From Streptomyces violaceoruber (lineage in GTDB: Bacteria > Actinomycetota > Actinomycetes > Streptomycetales > Streptomycetaceae): a stretch of DNA of 64,000 bases. Location of the stretch: positions 4,588,001 through 4,652,000 of the forward strand of contig NZ_CP137734.1 in the NCBI RefSeq assembly GCF_033406955.1, given 5' to 3'. Of this stretch, positions 55,318 to 63,617 are shown piece by piece (position 1 is the first letter of the stretch; each line of letters starts with the position of its first letter). The notes beneath the pieces are model-generated. The model ran no database searches. It saw only the letters and a list, made by a program, of their open reading frames with translations, and had not been told where the DNA came from. Both the position numbers and the translations under genes were made by a program.

Positions 55318-55580
55318 ACGGAAACGACGAGACCCGCCAGGGGCAAACTGGCGGGTCTCAGAAGAAGCTCGCTGCGGGCGAGGCTGCCGCCATCGTGGCA
55401 CAGCCAACGATGCCGTGCTACGCCGACCCACAGCGCAAGCCACTGACCTGCGGCACCTACGGGCTCTCGTCGTGGGAGCTGCGGGCCGAAGCGCGGCGCC
55501 TGCTCTTCGAGCGTGGCTGGCAGCTCTGGGAGGTCGCCGCGCGGCTGGCCCTCCCTCGCCCGGGACGGGGGCGGTCGTGA
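55314..55580 (+). CDS. Hypothetical 88-residue element protein
   Basis: No known family. It has a Gln/Gly-rich start (MNGNDETRQGQTGGSQKK), a PCYADPQRKPLTCGTYG segment with two cysteines, and a helical C-terminus (WELRAEARRLLFERGWQL). ATG and GTG overlaps tie it on both sides to the xis-like and prim-pol genes, so it is very probably translated. Confidence 0.65.
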   Translation: MNGNDETRQGQTGGSQKKLAAGEAAAIVAQPTMPCYADPQRKPLTCGTYGLSSWELRAEARRLLFERGWQLWEVAARLALPRPGRGRS

Positions 55581-56464
55581 GCGACTGGAACGACGCGCTC
55601 AACGGAGCGCTGCAGGCCGCCGAGATGCTCGGCTTCGAGGTCATCCCGCTGTCCGTGCGCAAGCTGCCCGCCATCCGTTCGCCGCACCAGGCTGGGCACG
55701 GGTGCCGGGGCGAGTGCGGCCAGCTCGGGCACGGCATCCACGATGCCAGCGCCGACCCCGACCGCATCCGAGCCATGTTCAACATGGTCCGTCACGCCAC
55801 CGGCTACGGCATCGCCTGCGGTCGGCCGCCGTGGCACCTGATCGGCCTTGACCTCGACCGGAAGAACGGCATCGATGGTGTGTGGGAGCTGCGCAAGCTG
55901 GCTGCGCAGCATCGCATCACCCTGCCTCGCACGGTCATCATCGCCACTCCGTCCGGCGGCTACCACGCGTGGTGGACGGGCCCGGCCGGGGTCAAGGTCC
56001 CGAACCGCGCGGGGCACATGGCCCGTGGCGTCGACGTCCGCGGGTCTGGCGGGTATCTCGTCGGCCCGGGCTCCCGCAGCACCCGCGGGTTGTACACCCT
56101 CGCCTCCGACCCGGACAACGTCAGCGTGCAGCCGGTGCCCGACAAGCTGCTGCAGCTCATGACCGCTGGGAAGGACCGGCCCGCGCGACGTCCGGTCACA
56201 GCTCGGAGCGGGCGGGCGGCCAGTGGCGGGCAGCTGCTCGTCGGCCTGGTCACGTTCGTCCTTGACTCCGGGCAGGGACAGCGGAACGACCGTCTGTTCT
56301 GGGCCGCGTGCAAGGCGTTCGAGCATGCGGCGGCCGGCCGTCTCGACGCGGACTCGGCAGAGAACGCACTCATGCAGGCCGCCGCCGTGGTCGGCCTGCC
56401 CGACAGGGAAGCCGAGGCCACCGTTCGGTCGGCCCGCGGCGACGTACTGGGAGCCGCGAAGTGA
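55577..56464 (+). CDS. Bifunctional DNA primase/polymerase (prim-pol)
   Basis: A 295-residue archaeo-eukaryotic-type primase. The catalytic acids are in GLDLDRKNG (D92, D94), followed by TPSGGYHAWW and the RGSGGYLVGPGS strand, the standard prim-pol triad. These proteins start and extend DNA for plasmid-like or viral replication. GTG 55577 overlaps the upstream stop. The last four bases overlap the helicase gene, so both form one replication module. Confidence 0.93.
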   Translation: MSDWNDALNGALQAAEMLGFEVIPLSVRKLPAIRSPHQAGHGCRGECGQLGHGIHDASADPDRIRAMFNMVRHATGYGIACGRPPWHLIGLDLDRKNGIDGVWELRKLAAQHRITLPRTVIIATPSGGYHAWWTGPAGVKVPNRAGHMARGVDVRGSGGYLVGPGSRSTRGLYTLASDPDNVSVQPVPDKLLQLMTAGKDRPARRPVTARSGRAASGGQLLVGLVTFVLDSGQGQRNDRLFWAACKAFEHAAAGRLDADSAENALMQAAAVVGLPDREAEATVRSARGDVLGAAK

Positions 56465-58284
56465 CGACCAGCAAGGACCAGGCCCGCGAGATCGTCGAAG
56501 GTGCGGGCGTTGAGGTGGAGAAGGGCCGTGGCCCCTCGCAGGCCTCACAGCTCGTCGCCCTCGCACGCGAGCGATACGACCTGTTCATGTCGGAGGACGG
56601 CCGCCCCTACGGCGTGAAACAGGACGGCGCGAACATCGCCCTCCCCCTGCGCGGAAAGGCCGGCCTGCGTTCGCAGCTGGCCCGCATCTTCACCGACAGC
56701 AACAACGGTTCGGTGCCCTCCCAGTCGGCCCTCGCCGACGCCATGACCGTACTGGAAGGTGTCGCGCAGGACGCTGACCCGCGCGTTCCGCACGTTCGCG
56801 TGGCCCGTGACGGCGCCCGGATCGTCGTCGACCTGGCGGACGCCGACGGTCGGTGCGTCGTCATCGGCCCCGATGGCTGGGAGCGAGCCGCGCGCTCCCC
56901 GGTCCTGTTCCGCCGCTCCGGCGCCATGAAACCGCTGCCCGCGCCAGTCCGCGACGGCGACGGCCTGGCCAACCTCCGCGGCATGCTCAACACCGACGAC
57001 GAGGGGTTCCGCCTCCTCGTCGGCTGGCTCGTCGCCGCGTTCATCCCCGACCTGCCGCACCCCATCCTCACCTTCCGGGGCGAGCAGGGCACCGGCAAGT
57101 CGTACTCCGCGAAGATGGTCATCGGAATCGTCGACCCGTCCGGCGCACCGAAGCGGACCGCGCCCCGGGACATCAAGTCGTGGGCCACGCAGGCCTTCAA
57201 CTCGTGGGCACTCTGCCTCGACAACGTGTCGATCATCGCCGACTGGCTGTCCGATGCACTGTGCCGGGCGGTCACCGGTGACGGCATCGTCGACCGCGCC
57301 CTGTACACCGACGATGACGTCGTCGTCCTTGAGTTCCGCCGCGTTCTCGCCATGACGACGATCGACGCCGGAGCGCTCGCCGGGGACCTCGCCGAGCGGC
57401 TGCTGACCATCGAACTCCACACGATCCCGGACCGCCGGCGCCGCGAGGAAGCCGAGTTGGACGCGGCCTACGCCGACGCTCACCCCGGCATCCTCGCCTC
57501 CCTCTTCGACCTGCTCGCCGAAGTCCTCCGCGTCCTGCCCGACGTGCAGCTGGAAGAACGGCCCCGCATGGCCGACTTCGCCCGAGTCCTCGCCGCCGTC
57601 GACAAGGTCCAGGGCTGGAACACCCTGGAGAGCTACAAGGCAACGGCCCGGGACGCGGTCGCCGACGTCCTCGAAGGTGAGCCGTTCGCCCAGGCCGTCG
57701 TCGCGCTTGTCGACCGAGCGGGTGCGGACGGGCTCACCCTCACGGCTTCGGAGCTGCTGGAGCGTGTGGTCACTCCGGACCGGCTGCCGAAGAAGTGGCC
57801 GAAGGACCCGACGCGGGCAGGCGGGCAGCTCAAGCGCCTCGCCCCGGCGCTGAGGACGATCGGGATTGAGGTCGACGACAGCAAGCGCGGGCCGAAGCCG
57901 AAGAAGCAGCGGCTGTACACGCTGACAGCGTCAGCGGAGAGAAGGTACGAAACAGCGTCCCCAGCGTCCCCCAACACCTCCGAAACCCACGCTGACGTGC
58001 AGGAACAAGGGGGACGCTACAGGGGGGACGCTAGCGGTCCCCCGTCCGCTCGGGGGGACGCTGGGACCGCTCGGGGGGACGCTGCCCCGACGACAGCGTC
58101 CCCCCAGCGCATCGCCTCTGACCTGCGCGGACCCTCACGGGGGACCGCTGGGACCGCTGGGACCGCTGGAATGCACCCACTCTCGCCTGACGCCCATCCC
58201 AAGACGCCGTGCGCCGACTGCGGCCGCATGCAGTGGAACGCGCTCGGCTCCCCCCTCTGCCTCGACTGCCGCGACGCGGCCTAG
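56461..58284 (+). CDS. Replication helicase/ATPase with C-terminal zinc ribbon
   Basis: A 607-residue protein. The central ATPase has FRGEQGTGKS (Walker A, K213) and LCLDNVS as Walker B, in the style of phage D5/SF3 or DUF927-type replicative helicases paired with prim-pol. The N-terminal 150 residues resemble the domain that recruits the primase. A disordered Gly/Ala/Thr/Pro linker (encoded 57950-58170) carries iteron-like DNA repeats. It ends with a zinc ribbon CADCGRM...CLDC. GTG 56461 overlaps the primase stop. Confidence 0.88.
   Translation: MTTSKDQAREIVEGAGVEVEKGRGPSQASQLVALARERYDLFMSEDGRPYGVKQDGANIALPLRGKAGLRSQLARIFTDSNNGSVPSQSALADAMTVLEGVAQDADPRVPHVRVARDGARIVVDLADADGRCVVIGPDGWERAARSPVLFRRSGAMKPLPAPVRDGDGLANLRGMLNTDDEGFRLLVGWLVAAFIPDLPHPILTFRGEQGTGKSYSAKMVIGIVDPSGAPKRTAPRDIKSWATQAFNSWALCLDNVSIIADWLSDALCRAVTGDGIVDRALYTDDDVVVLEFRRVLAMTTIDAGALAGDLAERLLTIELHTIPDRRRREEAELDAAYADAHPGILASLFDLLAEVLRVLPDVQLEERPRMADFARVLAAVDKVQGWNTLESYKATARDAVADVLEGEPFAQAVVALVDRAGADGLTLTASELLERVVTPDRLPKKWPKDPTRAGGQLKRLAPALRTIGIEVDDSKRGPKPKKQRLYTLTASAERRYETASPASPNTSETHADVQEQGGRYRGDASGPPSARGDAGTARGDAAPTTASPQRIASDLRGPSRGTAGTAGTAGMHPLSPDAHPKTPCADCGRMQWNALGSPLCLDCRDAA
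57954..58103. repeat. Seven GGGGACGCT repeats in both orientations, iteron-like
   Basis: AGCGTCCCC at 57954, 57963 and 58095; its complement GGGGACGCT at 58010, 58024, 58054 and 58075. They lie inside the linker-coding part of the helicase gene. Three further tandem GGGACCGCT units are at 58141-58167. Confidence 0.75.
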
Positions 58285-58293
58285 GAGACGCGC

Positions 58294-58482
58294 ATGCCGA
58301 CGACCCCGACCCCGATCCGGGCGCACTGCCCGTCCTGCCGCGGCCCGCGGCCTGTCCGCCGGGTCGGCACGGCCACTGTCCGGGGCGAGCAGCGCGACCT
58401 CCTGGAGTGCCGCGACACGGCGTGCGAACTCGTCTGGGCCCACCGCGCCGACCCCCGACCGGCCGCCAACCCGGCGGCCTAG
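58294..58482 (+). CDS. Small zinc-ribbon-like protein
   Basis: A 62-residue protein with C-P-S-C (HCPSCRG) and, 24 residues later, LECRDTACELVW, giving four cysteines for zinc. AGGAGACGC stands just before ATG 58294. Such small ribbons are common in phage-like regions; no function can be assigned. Confidence 0.7.
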   Translation: MPTTPTPIRAHCPSCRGPRPVRRVGTATVRGEQRDLLECRDTACELVWAHRADPRPAANPAA

Positions 58483-58490
58483 GAGACAAC

Positions 58491-58811
58491 ATGGAGAACA
58501 CCCGTACACCCAACGAGCCACCGGCAGGCGTCGCCCTCGACAGCGACGCAGTCCGCCGGGTGGCCGCCCTGATCACCGCCGGACTACACGCGCCGACCGC
58601 ACCCGACCAGCGGCGCACCGACCCCGTGCTGCGGGCCGCCTACGGCGACGCCCTGTTCCGGGCGACCGCGTGCGTGCCGGTCCTCGTCCACCTGGTCGGC
58701 GTGCTGCTGCACGACCTGGCCGCCGCCCGGCAGACGACGGCGGCCGAGCTGTGGGCGTCGCGCGCCGTCGGCACGGCCGCGCTCCTGGAGGAAGGGGGGC
58801 CCCGTGGCTGA
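58491..58811 (+). CDS. Hypothetical 106-residue protein before the tape measure gene
   Basis: An all-helical protein with a hydrophobic stretch (ACVPVLVHLVGVLLHDLAAA). AGGAG lies before ATG 58491 and the 3' end overlaps the tape-measure start by 8 bases, so translation is coupled. In tailed phages this place is held by the tail assembly chaperones, but no resemblance or slippery frameshift site is visible. Confidence 0.65.
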   Translation: MENTRTPNEPPAGVALDSDAVRRVAALITAGLHAPTAPDQRRTDPVLRAAYGDALFRATACVPVLVHLVGVLLHDLAAARQTTAAELWASRAVGTAALLEEGGPRG

Positions 58812-61713
58812 GCGCCTCACCTTCACCCTCACGGGCCGCGACGAACTGTCGCGCGTCCTCAACGGCACCGGCGACAGCGCCGACCGGCTCCGGCTCCGGC
58901 TGTCCGGGATCACCCAGGACGCCGACGGCAACCTGCGCGACTTTCAGGGTCGCCTGCTCACCGTGGACGAGGCGCAGCGCCGTCTCCTGTCCACCACCGA
59001 GGGCACCCGCGACGCCTTCGGCCGCCTCCGCGACGAGACCGACAAGGTCGGCGAGTCCCTCCGAGCGAACCTGATCAGCCTGCTGCCCGCCGCGATCCCG
59101 GCCGCCGCTGGGCTGGCGTCGTCGGCCGCCGCCGTCGCTGCCCAGTTCGGGGCGGTTGCCGTGGCGGCCGGCGCCTACGCTCTCGCCCTCGGGCCGCAGA
59201 TCGGGAAGATCGGCGAGGCTGCGGACGCGCAGGCGAAGTACGAGGATGCGCTGCGCACCTCCGGCTCGGGCAGCGCCGAGGCCGGAGCCGCCGCCCTGGA
59301 GTACGAGCGGCAACTGGCCGGGCTGCCGCCCGCCACCCGGGAGGCCGCGGTTGCGGTCGGCCTGCTCAAGGACTCCTCCCAGGAGTGGTCGGACAGCCTG
59401 TCCGGCGACGTGATGGGCCCGTTCATCAAGGGCGTCGGCGTCACCAACGCGCTACTCCCGAAGACGACAGGGCTCGTGAAGGGGGCGAGCAGCCAGTTCG
59501 ACCGGCTCATCACCATGGTGGCCGGCGGTATCAGTACGCCCGGGTTCGACGCGATGAACCAGCGGTTCACCAACTTCGCGAACGACACCCTCGACAACGG
59601 CATCGACAAGCTGGCTCTGTTCCTGGCCAAGCTGGACGCTGGCGAGTTCAACGGTGGTGGCGTAGCCGAGTTCTTCGACTGGGCACAGGAGCAGGGCCCG
59701 GTCGTGTGGGACACGCTGGAGAACGTGGGCGACGCCCTGCTCAACGTCCTCGAAGCCGGGGCCGACGTCGGCGTCGGCATGCTGGACGTGGTCAACGTGT
59801 TGTCCGACATCGTGAGCGCGGTACCGCCCGACGCGATCGCCACGATCCTGCAGCTGGCCATCGCCATCAAGGCCGTGCGCCTGGCGGCGGCCGGCGGTGC
59901 GGCGGCCAGTGCGGGGATCGCCGCGATCGCCACGCAGGTCGGTGCGATGCGCGTCGCAGCGAGCGGTGCACCCGGTGTGCTCGCCGGAACCGCTGCCGCG
60001 ATCGGTACCCTGTCCCGCACCGCCAAGCTGGCCGTCGCGGGGACCGGGATCGGCCTCCTCGTCCTTGCCCTCACCGAGCTGTCCGACATCGGCGAACCGG
60101 CGTCGCTGGACGTCGACAAGCTCACCACCTCCCTCGGCGAACTCGGACGCACAGGCAAGGCCACCGGCTACGTGGCCAGCCAGTTCGGCGACGACTTCGG
60201 GAAGCTGCGCGAGCAGATCCAGAAGGTCATCGATCCCAGCGTGGCCGAGAGCGTCAACAACTGGGGCGCCGACATCACCAACGGTCTCCTGGATGCCGGC
60301 GACGCCACCGAGACGTTCACCAAGAGCGTCGATGCCATCGACGAGGGCCTGGCCGATCTGGTCAGCGGCGGCAAGGCCGAGCAGGCGGCGGCGGCGCTGG
60401 AGGCGATGAAGGAGGGCATGAGCCCCGAGCAGGTGGAGAAGTTCACCGGCTCCCTGGACAACTACCGGGAAGCCCTCGCCGCGCAGGCTTTCGAGCAGCG
60501 GCTGGCCGCCGACAGCATGGGCATCTTCGGGGACCAGGCCCTCGAAGTGCAGGCCCAGCTCGACGCGCAGAAGCAGAGCGCCGACGGACTGCGGCAGAGC
60601 ATCCTCGCCCTCAACGACGCCAACCGGTCGGCGTATGACGCGCAGATCGGGTTCGAGGCCAGCATCGACGCGCTCACCGAGAGCTTCAAGGAGAACGGGG
60701 CGACGCTCGATCTGAACTCGGAGAAGGGCCGCGAGAACGGCCAGGCCATGTCGGCGGCGGCGAAGGCGCACGACGAGATGCTTGCGTCCGGGCTGGCGGC
60801 CGGCGAGTCGCTGGGGTCGATGACGGCGAAGTCGGAGCAGCTCCGGGCGAAGATGGTGGAGCTGGCCTCGCAGACCGGCATGACCGACGCCGAGGCCCGC
60901 GAGTACGTCAGCACGCTGCTCGGCACGCCGGACAGCATCCGGACCACGGTGGAGCTGGAGAAGCAGGAGGCGATCGAGGGCCTGGTCGCTGTCCAGACCG
61001 AGATCGACCGGACGCCGAACAGTCACACGGTCACCGTGGACACCCTGAACGCCGCGGCGATCCGAGCCCTGGAAGCGGTCGGGCTCAAGACGAGGCGGCT
61101 GCCTGACGGGCGCACCGAGGTGTTCACGGCGAACAAGTCGGCGCTCGGCAACATCGGCGCCGTCGACAAGGCGCTGCGTGAGCTGGACGGGAACAACGCG
61201 ACCACCACGATCACGACGATTCGCATGACGATCTTCAAGCAGGTTCAGGCTGCGGGCGGCTCCAACCAGGCAGCGAAGAACGCGGCCGAGCTGGGCTACG
61301 CCGGGGGCGGCCTGATCCGGCGGGCGCAGGGCGGGCCCATCCCAGGCTTCCCCAGCGGAGGACGTCTGTACGGGCCGGGGACACCGACCTCGGACAGCAT
61401 GCTGCTCTGGGGGTCGACCGGTGAGTACATGGTGCGGGCGTCGGCCGTCGACGAGTACGGCCAGGCGGTCTTCGACGCGCTCAACGACCGGCAGCTGGAC
61501 GCGTCAGCGCTGGCTGCTCTCGTCGCGCCCTCGGGCCGGGCCGCAGTGACACCGGGCAGGCCAGCCGAGGGGGCCGGCCGGGGCCGCGTTGACCAGCCCA
61601 GCGTGACGAACAACTACACCTACAACGTCCGCAAGTCCGTCATCGACCTCCAGGACCTGCGGCTGCTGCAGCGGCAGGAAGAGGCCCGCATGCGCGTCGG
61701 CCGGCCCCGGTAG
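58804..61713 (+). CDS. Phage tail tape-measure protein
   Basis: A 969-residue protein that sets tail length in siphophages and helps eject DNA. Coiled-coil segments at the start (residues 1-85) are followed by hydrophobic stretches (LLPAAIPAAAGLASSAAAVA; ATILQLAIAIKAVRLAAAGG; KLAVAGTGIGLLVLALTEL), long helical coils, and the C-terminal tape-measure signature FPSGGRLYGPGTPTSDSMLL with GEYMVRASAVDEYG. By the family rule of about 0.15 nm per residue it would match a tail near 145 nm. It is intact. No other tail, portal or capsid gene is visible in this element. Confidence 0.9.
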   Translation: MAERLTFTLTGRDELSRVLNGTGDSADRLRLRLSGITQDADGNLRDFQGRLLTVDEAQRRLLSTTEGTRDAFGRLRDETDKVGESLRANLISLLPAAIPAAAGLASSAAAVAAQFGAVAVAAGAYALALGPQIGKIGEAADAQAKYEDALRTSGSGSAEAGAAALEYERQLAGLPPATREAAVAVGLLKDSSQEWSDSLSGDVMGPFIKGVGVTNALLPKTTGLVKGASSQFDRLITMVAGGISTPGFDAMNQRFTNFANDTLDNGIDKLALFLAKLDAGEFNGGGVAEFFDWAQEQGPVVWDTLENVGDALLNVLEAGADVGVGMLDVVNVLSDIVSAVPPDAIATILQLAIAIKAVRLAAAGGAAASAGIAAIATQVGAMRVAASGAPGVLAGTAAAIGTLSRTAKLAVAGTGIGLLVLALTELSDIGEPASLDVDKLTTSLGELGRTGKATGYVASQFGDDFGKLREQIQKVIDPSVAESVNNWGADITNGLLDAGDATETFTKSVDAIDEGLADLVSGGKAEQAAAALEAMKEGMSPEQVEKFTGSLDNYREALAAQAFEQRLAADSMGIFGDQALEVQAQLDAQKQSADGLRQSILALNDANRSAYDAQIGFEASIDALTESFKENGATLDLNSEKGRENGQAMSAAAKAHDEMLASGLAAGESLGSMTAKSEQLRAKMVELASQTGMTDAEAREYVSTLLGTPDSIRTTVELEKQEAIEGLVAVQTEIDRTPNSHTVTVDTLNAAAIRALEAVGLKTRRLPDGRTEVFTANKSALGNIGAVDKALRELDGNNATTTITTIRMTIFKQVQAAGGSNQAAKNAAELGYAGGGLIRRAQGGPIPGFPSGGRLYGPGTPTSDSMLLWGSTGEYMVRASAVDEYGQAVFDALNDRQLDASALAALVAPSGRAAVTPGRPAEGAGRGRVDQPSVTNNYTYNVRKSVIDLQDLRLLQRQEEARMRVGRPR

Positions 61714-61754
61714 ACCACCCCACCCGACCAGCACTCACAGAACGGAACCACCAC

Positions 61755-62540
61755 ATGACCGAGAACCGAGCAGGGCGAGGCACCTTCGGCAACCGCGGTG
61801 CCCGCGAGTACGCCGCCCCCGGCGACCAGCGCGACCAACACGTGCCCGCCGGAGCATGCGGTGCCGTCTTCGACCGCCCCGCCGCTCTCCGCGACGCCCG
61901 CTCACAGGTCCCCTGCACCCGGCCCAAGGGCCACACCGGCACCCACGAGAACGACCGCGGCATGTCCTGGGGCGCCCGCACCACCACAACACCCACCCGC
62001 CGCACTACCCCGAACAGGAGCACCCCCATGAACGTCACCCAGCTCAGGGCCCGCATGCGCCAGCTCGAAGCCACCCACATCAACCCCACGCCCACCCGGA
62101 GCGGGGCGCCGACGGCCGTCAGCCGCCCGGTCAACGGCCCCCTCGCCCAGGCCCGTCGCGCGGTCACCCTGGCCCGCAAGGTGCCCTACGGCGGGTTCCT
62201 CCCCAGCCAGGCCGACCGCGGCCTGCGCGACCTGGCCAACGCGGCCAGCGAACTCCTGCGGCTTGCCGACACCAAGTGGGGCAGTGGCGGGCCCAGCTGC
62301 CGGCAGACCCGCGTCTACCTCGCGAACCGCGTCGCCAGCCTCCGCTCAGTCTGGGCAGTCCCGAGCACCACGCCCCCCGCCTTCCGCCACGAGGACGTGC
62401 AGGAGATGGCGTCGGCCGTCAGCGACCTCCTCGAAGCCCTGGAGAGCCAGCACCGCGTCGACAGCCTCGCCCGCACGCGACTCACCGAGTCGGTGACCGC
62501 CGGGCCCGACCCCGTCCCGGCCCTGCACCCCTGGGGCTGA
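61755..62540 (+). CDS. Hypothetical protein with CTRPKGHTGTH zinc-like motif
   Basis: A 261-residue protein in two parts. The first about 85 residues include CGAVF and CTRPKGHTGTHEN, a C/H pattern seen in short Streptomyces zinc motifs, then a Thr/Pro-rich linker. The rest is helical (LAQARRAVTLARKV; LRDLANAASELLRL; EDVQEMASAVSDLLEALES). No known function. ATG 61755, 41 bases after the tape-measure stop; the terminator at 62562 ends the operon. Confidence 0.65.
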   Translation: MTENRAGRGTFGNRGAREYAAPGDQRDQHVPAGACGAVFDRPAALRDARSQVPCTRPKGHTGTHENDRGMSWGARTTTTPTRRTTPNRSTPMNVTQLRARMRQLEATHINPTPTRSGAPTAVSRPVNGPLAQARRAVTLARKVPYGGFLPSQADRGLRDLANAASELLRLADTKWGSGGPSCRQTRVYLANRVASLRSVWAVPSTTPPAFRHEDVQEMASAVSDLLEALESQHRVDSLARTRLTESVTAGPDPVPALHPWG

Positions 62541-62561
62541 GGGACCAGGCGTAACGCTGGA

Positions 62562-62589
62562 GGGCTGGCCGCACGGTAGCGGCCAGCCC
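62562..62589 (+). terminator. Terminator after the element's late operon
   Basis: GGGCTGGCCGC-ACGGTA-GCGGCCAGCCC, an 11-bp stem 22 bases past the stop. Confidence 0.85.
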
Positions 62590-62838
62590 TTCGGCATGCC
62601 CGCACCGGCACCAGTGTGGCGGACGCCGACCCGATGCCACCCGTCTCGGAGGGGCCGCCATGGGAGAGGACCGTAGCCCCGTCGCCCGCGGGCACGGCCC
62701 ACACCGGAGCCGCGGGCCTGGTGACACAGCGTCGCTGAGCGCTGCGAACGCAGCGTGAACAACGCTCGCGAACGCTCGTCGGCGCGGCTCCGATCATGAT
62801 CAACAGGGGGAGAGTGGGTCCAAAGTCCGGCGTCTGCC

Positions 62839-62873
62839 CGGGCGACCCAAAAGCCCTTGTCGCCCGTTTTTTT
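62839..62873 (+). terminator. Classical intrinsic terminator with seven Ts
   Basis: CGGGCGAC (62839-62846), a 12-base loop, GTCGCCCG (62859-62866), then TTTTTTT. A full U-tract is rare in Streptomyces. No gene stands directly before it, so it implies an unannotated plus-strand transcript. Confidence 0.8.
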
Positions 62874-62890
62874 GCGCGGCTTCGATTCAA

Positions 62891-62971
62891 GATCACTTCA
62901 CGCGAACCGAGTTCGACCCATTTAGCGATGGTTACGCTGCGTTACGTCACCCTGCGTGAAGGGAAGTGATC
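62891..62971. repeat. Long inverted repeat with inner GTTACG repeats
   Basis: GATCACTTCACGC (62891-62903) is matched by GCGTGAA-GGG-AAGTGATC (62954-62971), the right arm carrying 5 extra bases. Between them GTTACG occurs at 62931 and 62941, 10 bp apart. Confidence 0.6.
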
Positions 62972-63421
62972 ACTGGCGCCCGAGTGGCGCGATCACGGTC
63001 GAGCTTGTCAAGCTCGGCGCCGACGATACCGCCCCTGGCCTCGGAGAACTAGCCCTAGACGTCGCCCGGTTCACGCTGGGAGCGGCCCTGCGGCCTCCAG
63101 GGCGGCGGCCTGCCGAGGCTACACGCAGTGACGGGCGGTCTCAACGGTCCAGCTGCCGCCGGCGCTGCGGCCCGCCGTGCCCGTCCCTGCGGTGGCCGGA
63201 CGCGGGCCTGCCCCGAGCACGCTGGCTCGCTGCCACAGACCCCCCCTACGGCGAGGCTGGGTACGGTCCGTGCGGTGCGCGGGCGCCGCCGATCACCCTG
63301 GGGTGTCAGGACCCGACGGTGCCGGGGCCGTCATGCCCGATGTCAGGCTGCGTGACACCCGCTCCCGCCTAGGGGGATGGGTGTCACGGCTCGCCTGACG
63401 TCAGTCAGTGGAGCGCCCTCC

Positions 63422-63495
63422 GTAGAGGGGCCCCTCTACCCCGGTAGCGGGGCGGGTAGTGCCCTCCAGCCTGCGGAGTAGAGGGGGTAGAGGGG
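63422..63495. repeat. GTAGAGGGG repeats including a perfect 18-bp palindrome
   Basis: GTAGAGGGG-CCCCTCTAC (63422-63439) is a perfect palindrome; two more direct copies of GTAGAGGGG follow at 63478 and 63487. No protein coding is seen here. Confidence 0.7.
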
Positions 63496-63617
63496 GTCCG
63501 GCCTGGGCCTACGAAACCCGAAACTGCGCAGGCCAGCCCCGACATCGGGGGCGAAACCGGTTTCGGCCGGAGGCGATACCGGCTCGCCTGCCGAACCCGG
63601 CCTGCAGCACGGTGTGC

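Larger units (their letters stand above)
62590..63617. other. Repeat-rich, apparently non-coding region of the element
   Basis: About 1030 bases with no well-supported gene. Small frames exist, e.g. 62660-62758 with GGAGG 8 bases before its ATG (32 codons), and 63128-63355, both of doubtful coding quality. The region holds a T7 terminator, palindromes GCTGCGAACGCAGC (62741-62754) and CGAAACCGGTTTCG (63552-63565), a long inverted repeat (62891-62971) and GTAGAGGGG repeats (63422-63495). This fits a control or origin region. Confidence 0.6.

Noticed and set aside
63128-63355. 75-codon plus-strand ORF with RPCGGRTRACPEH
   Set aside because: Weakly resembles small Cys/His phage proteins, but it lacks a ribosome site and the sequence is biased by GC; other frames over it are equally open.
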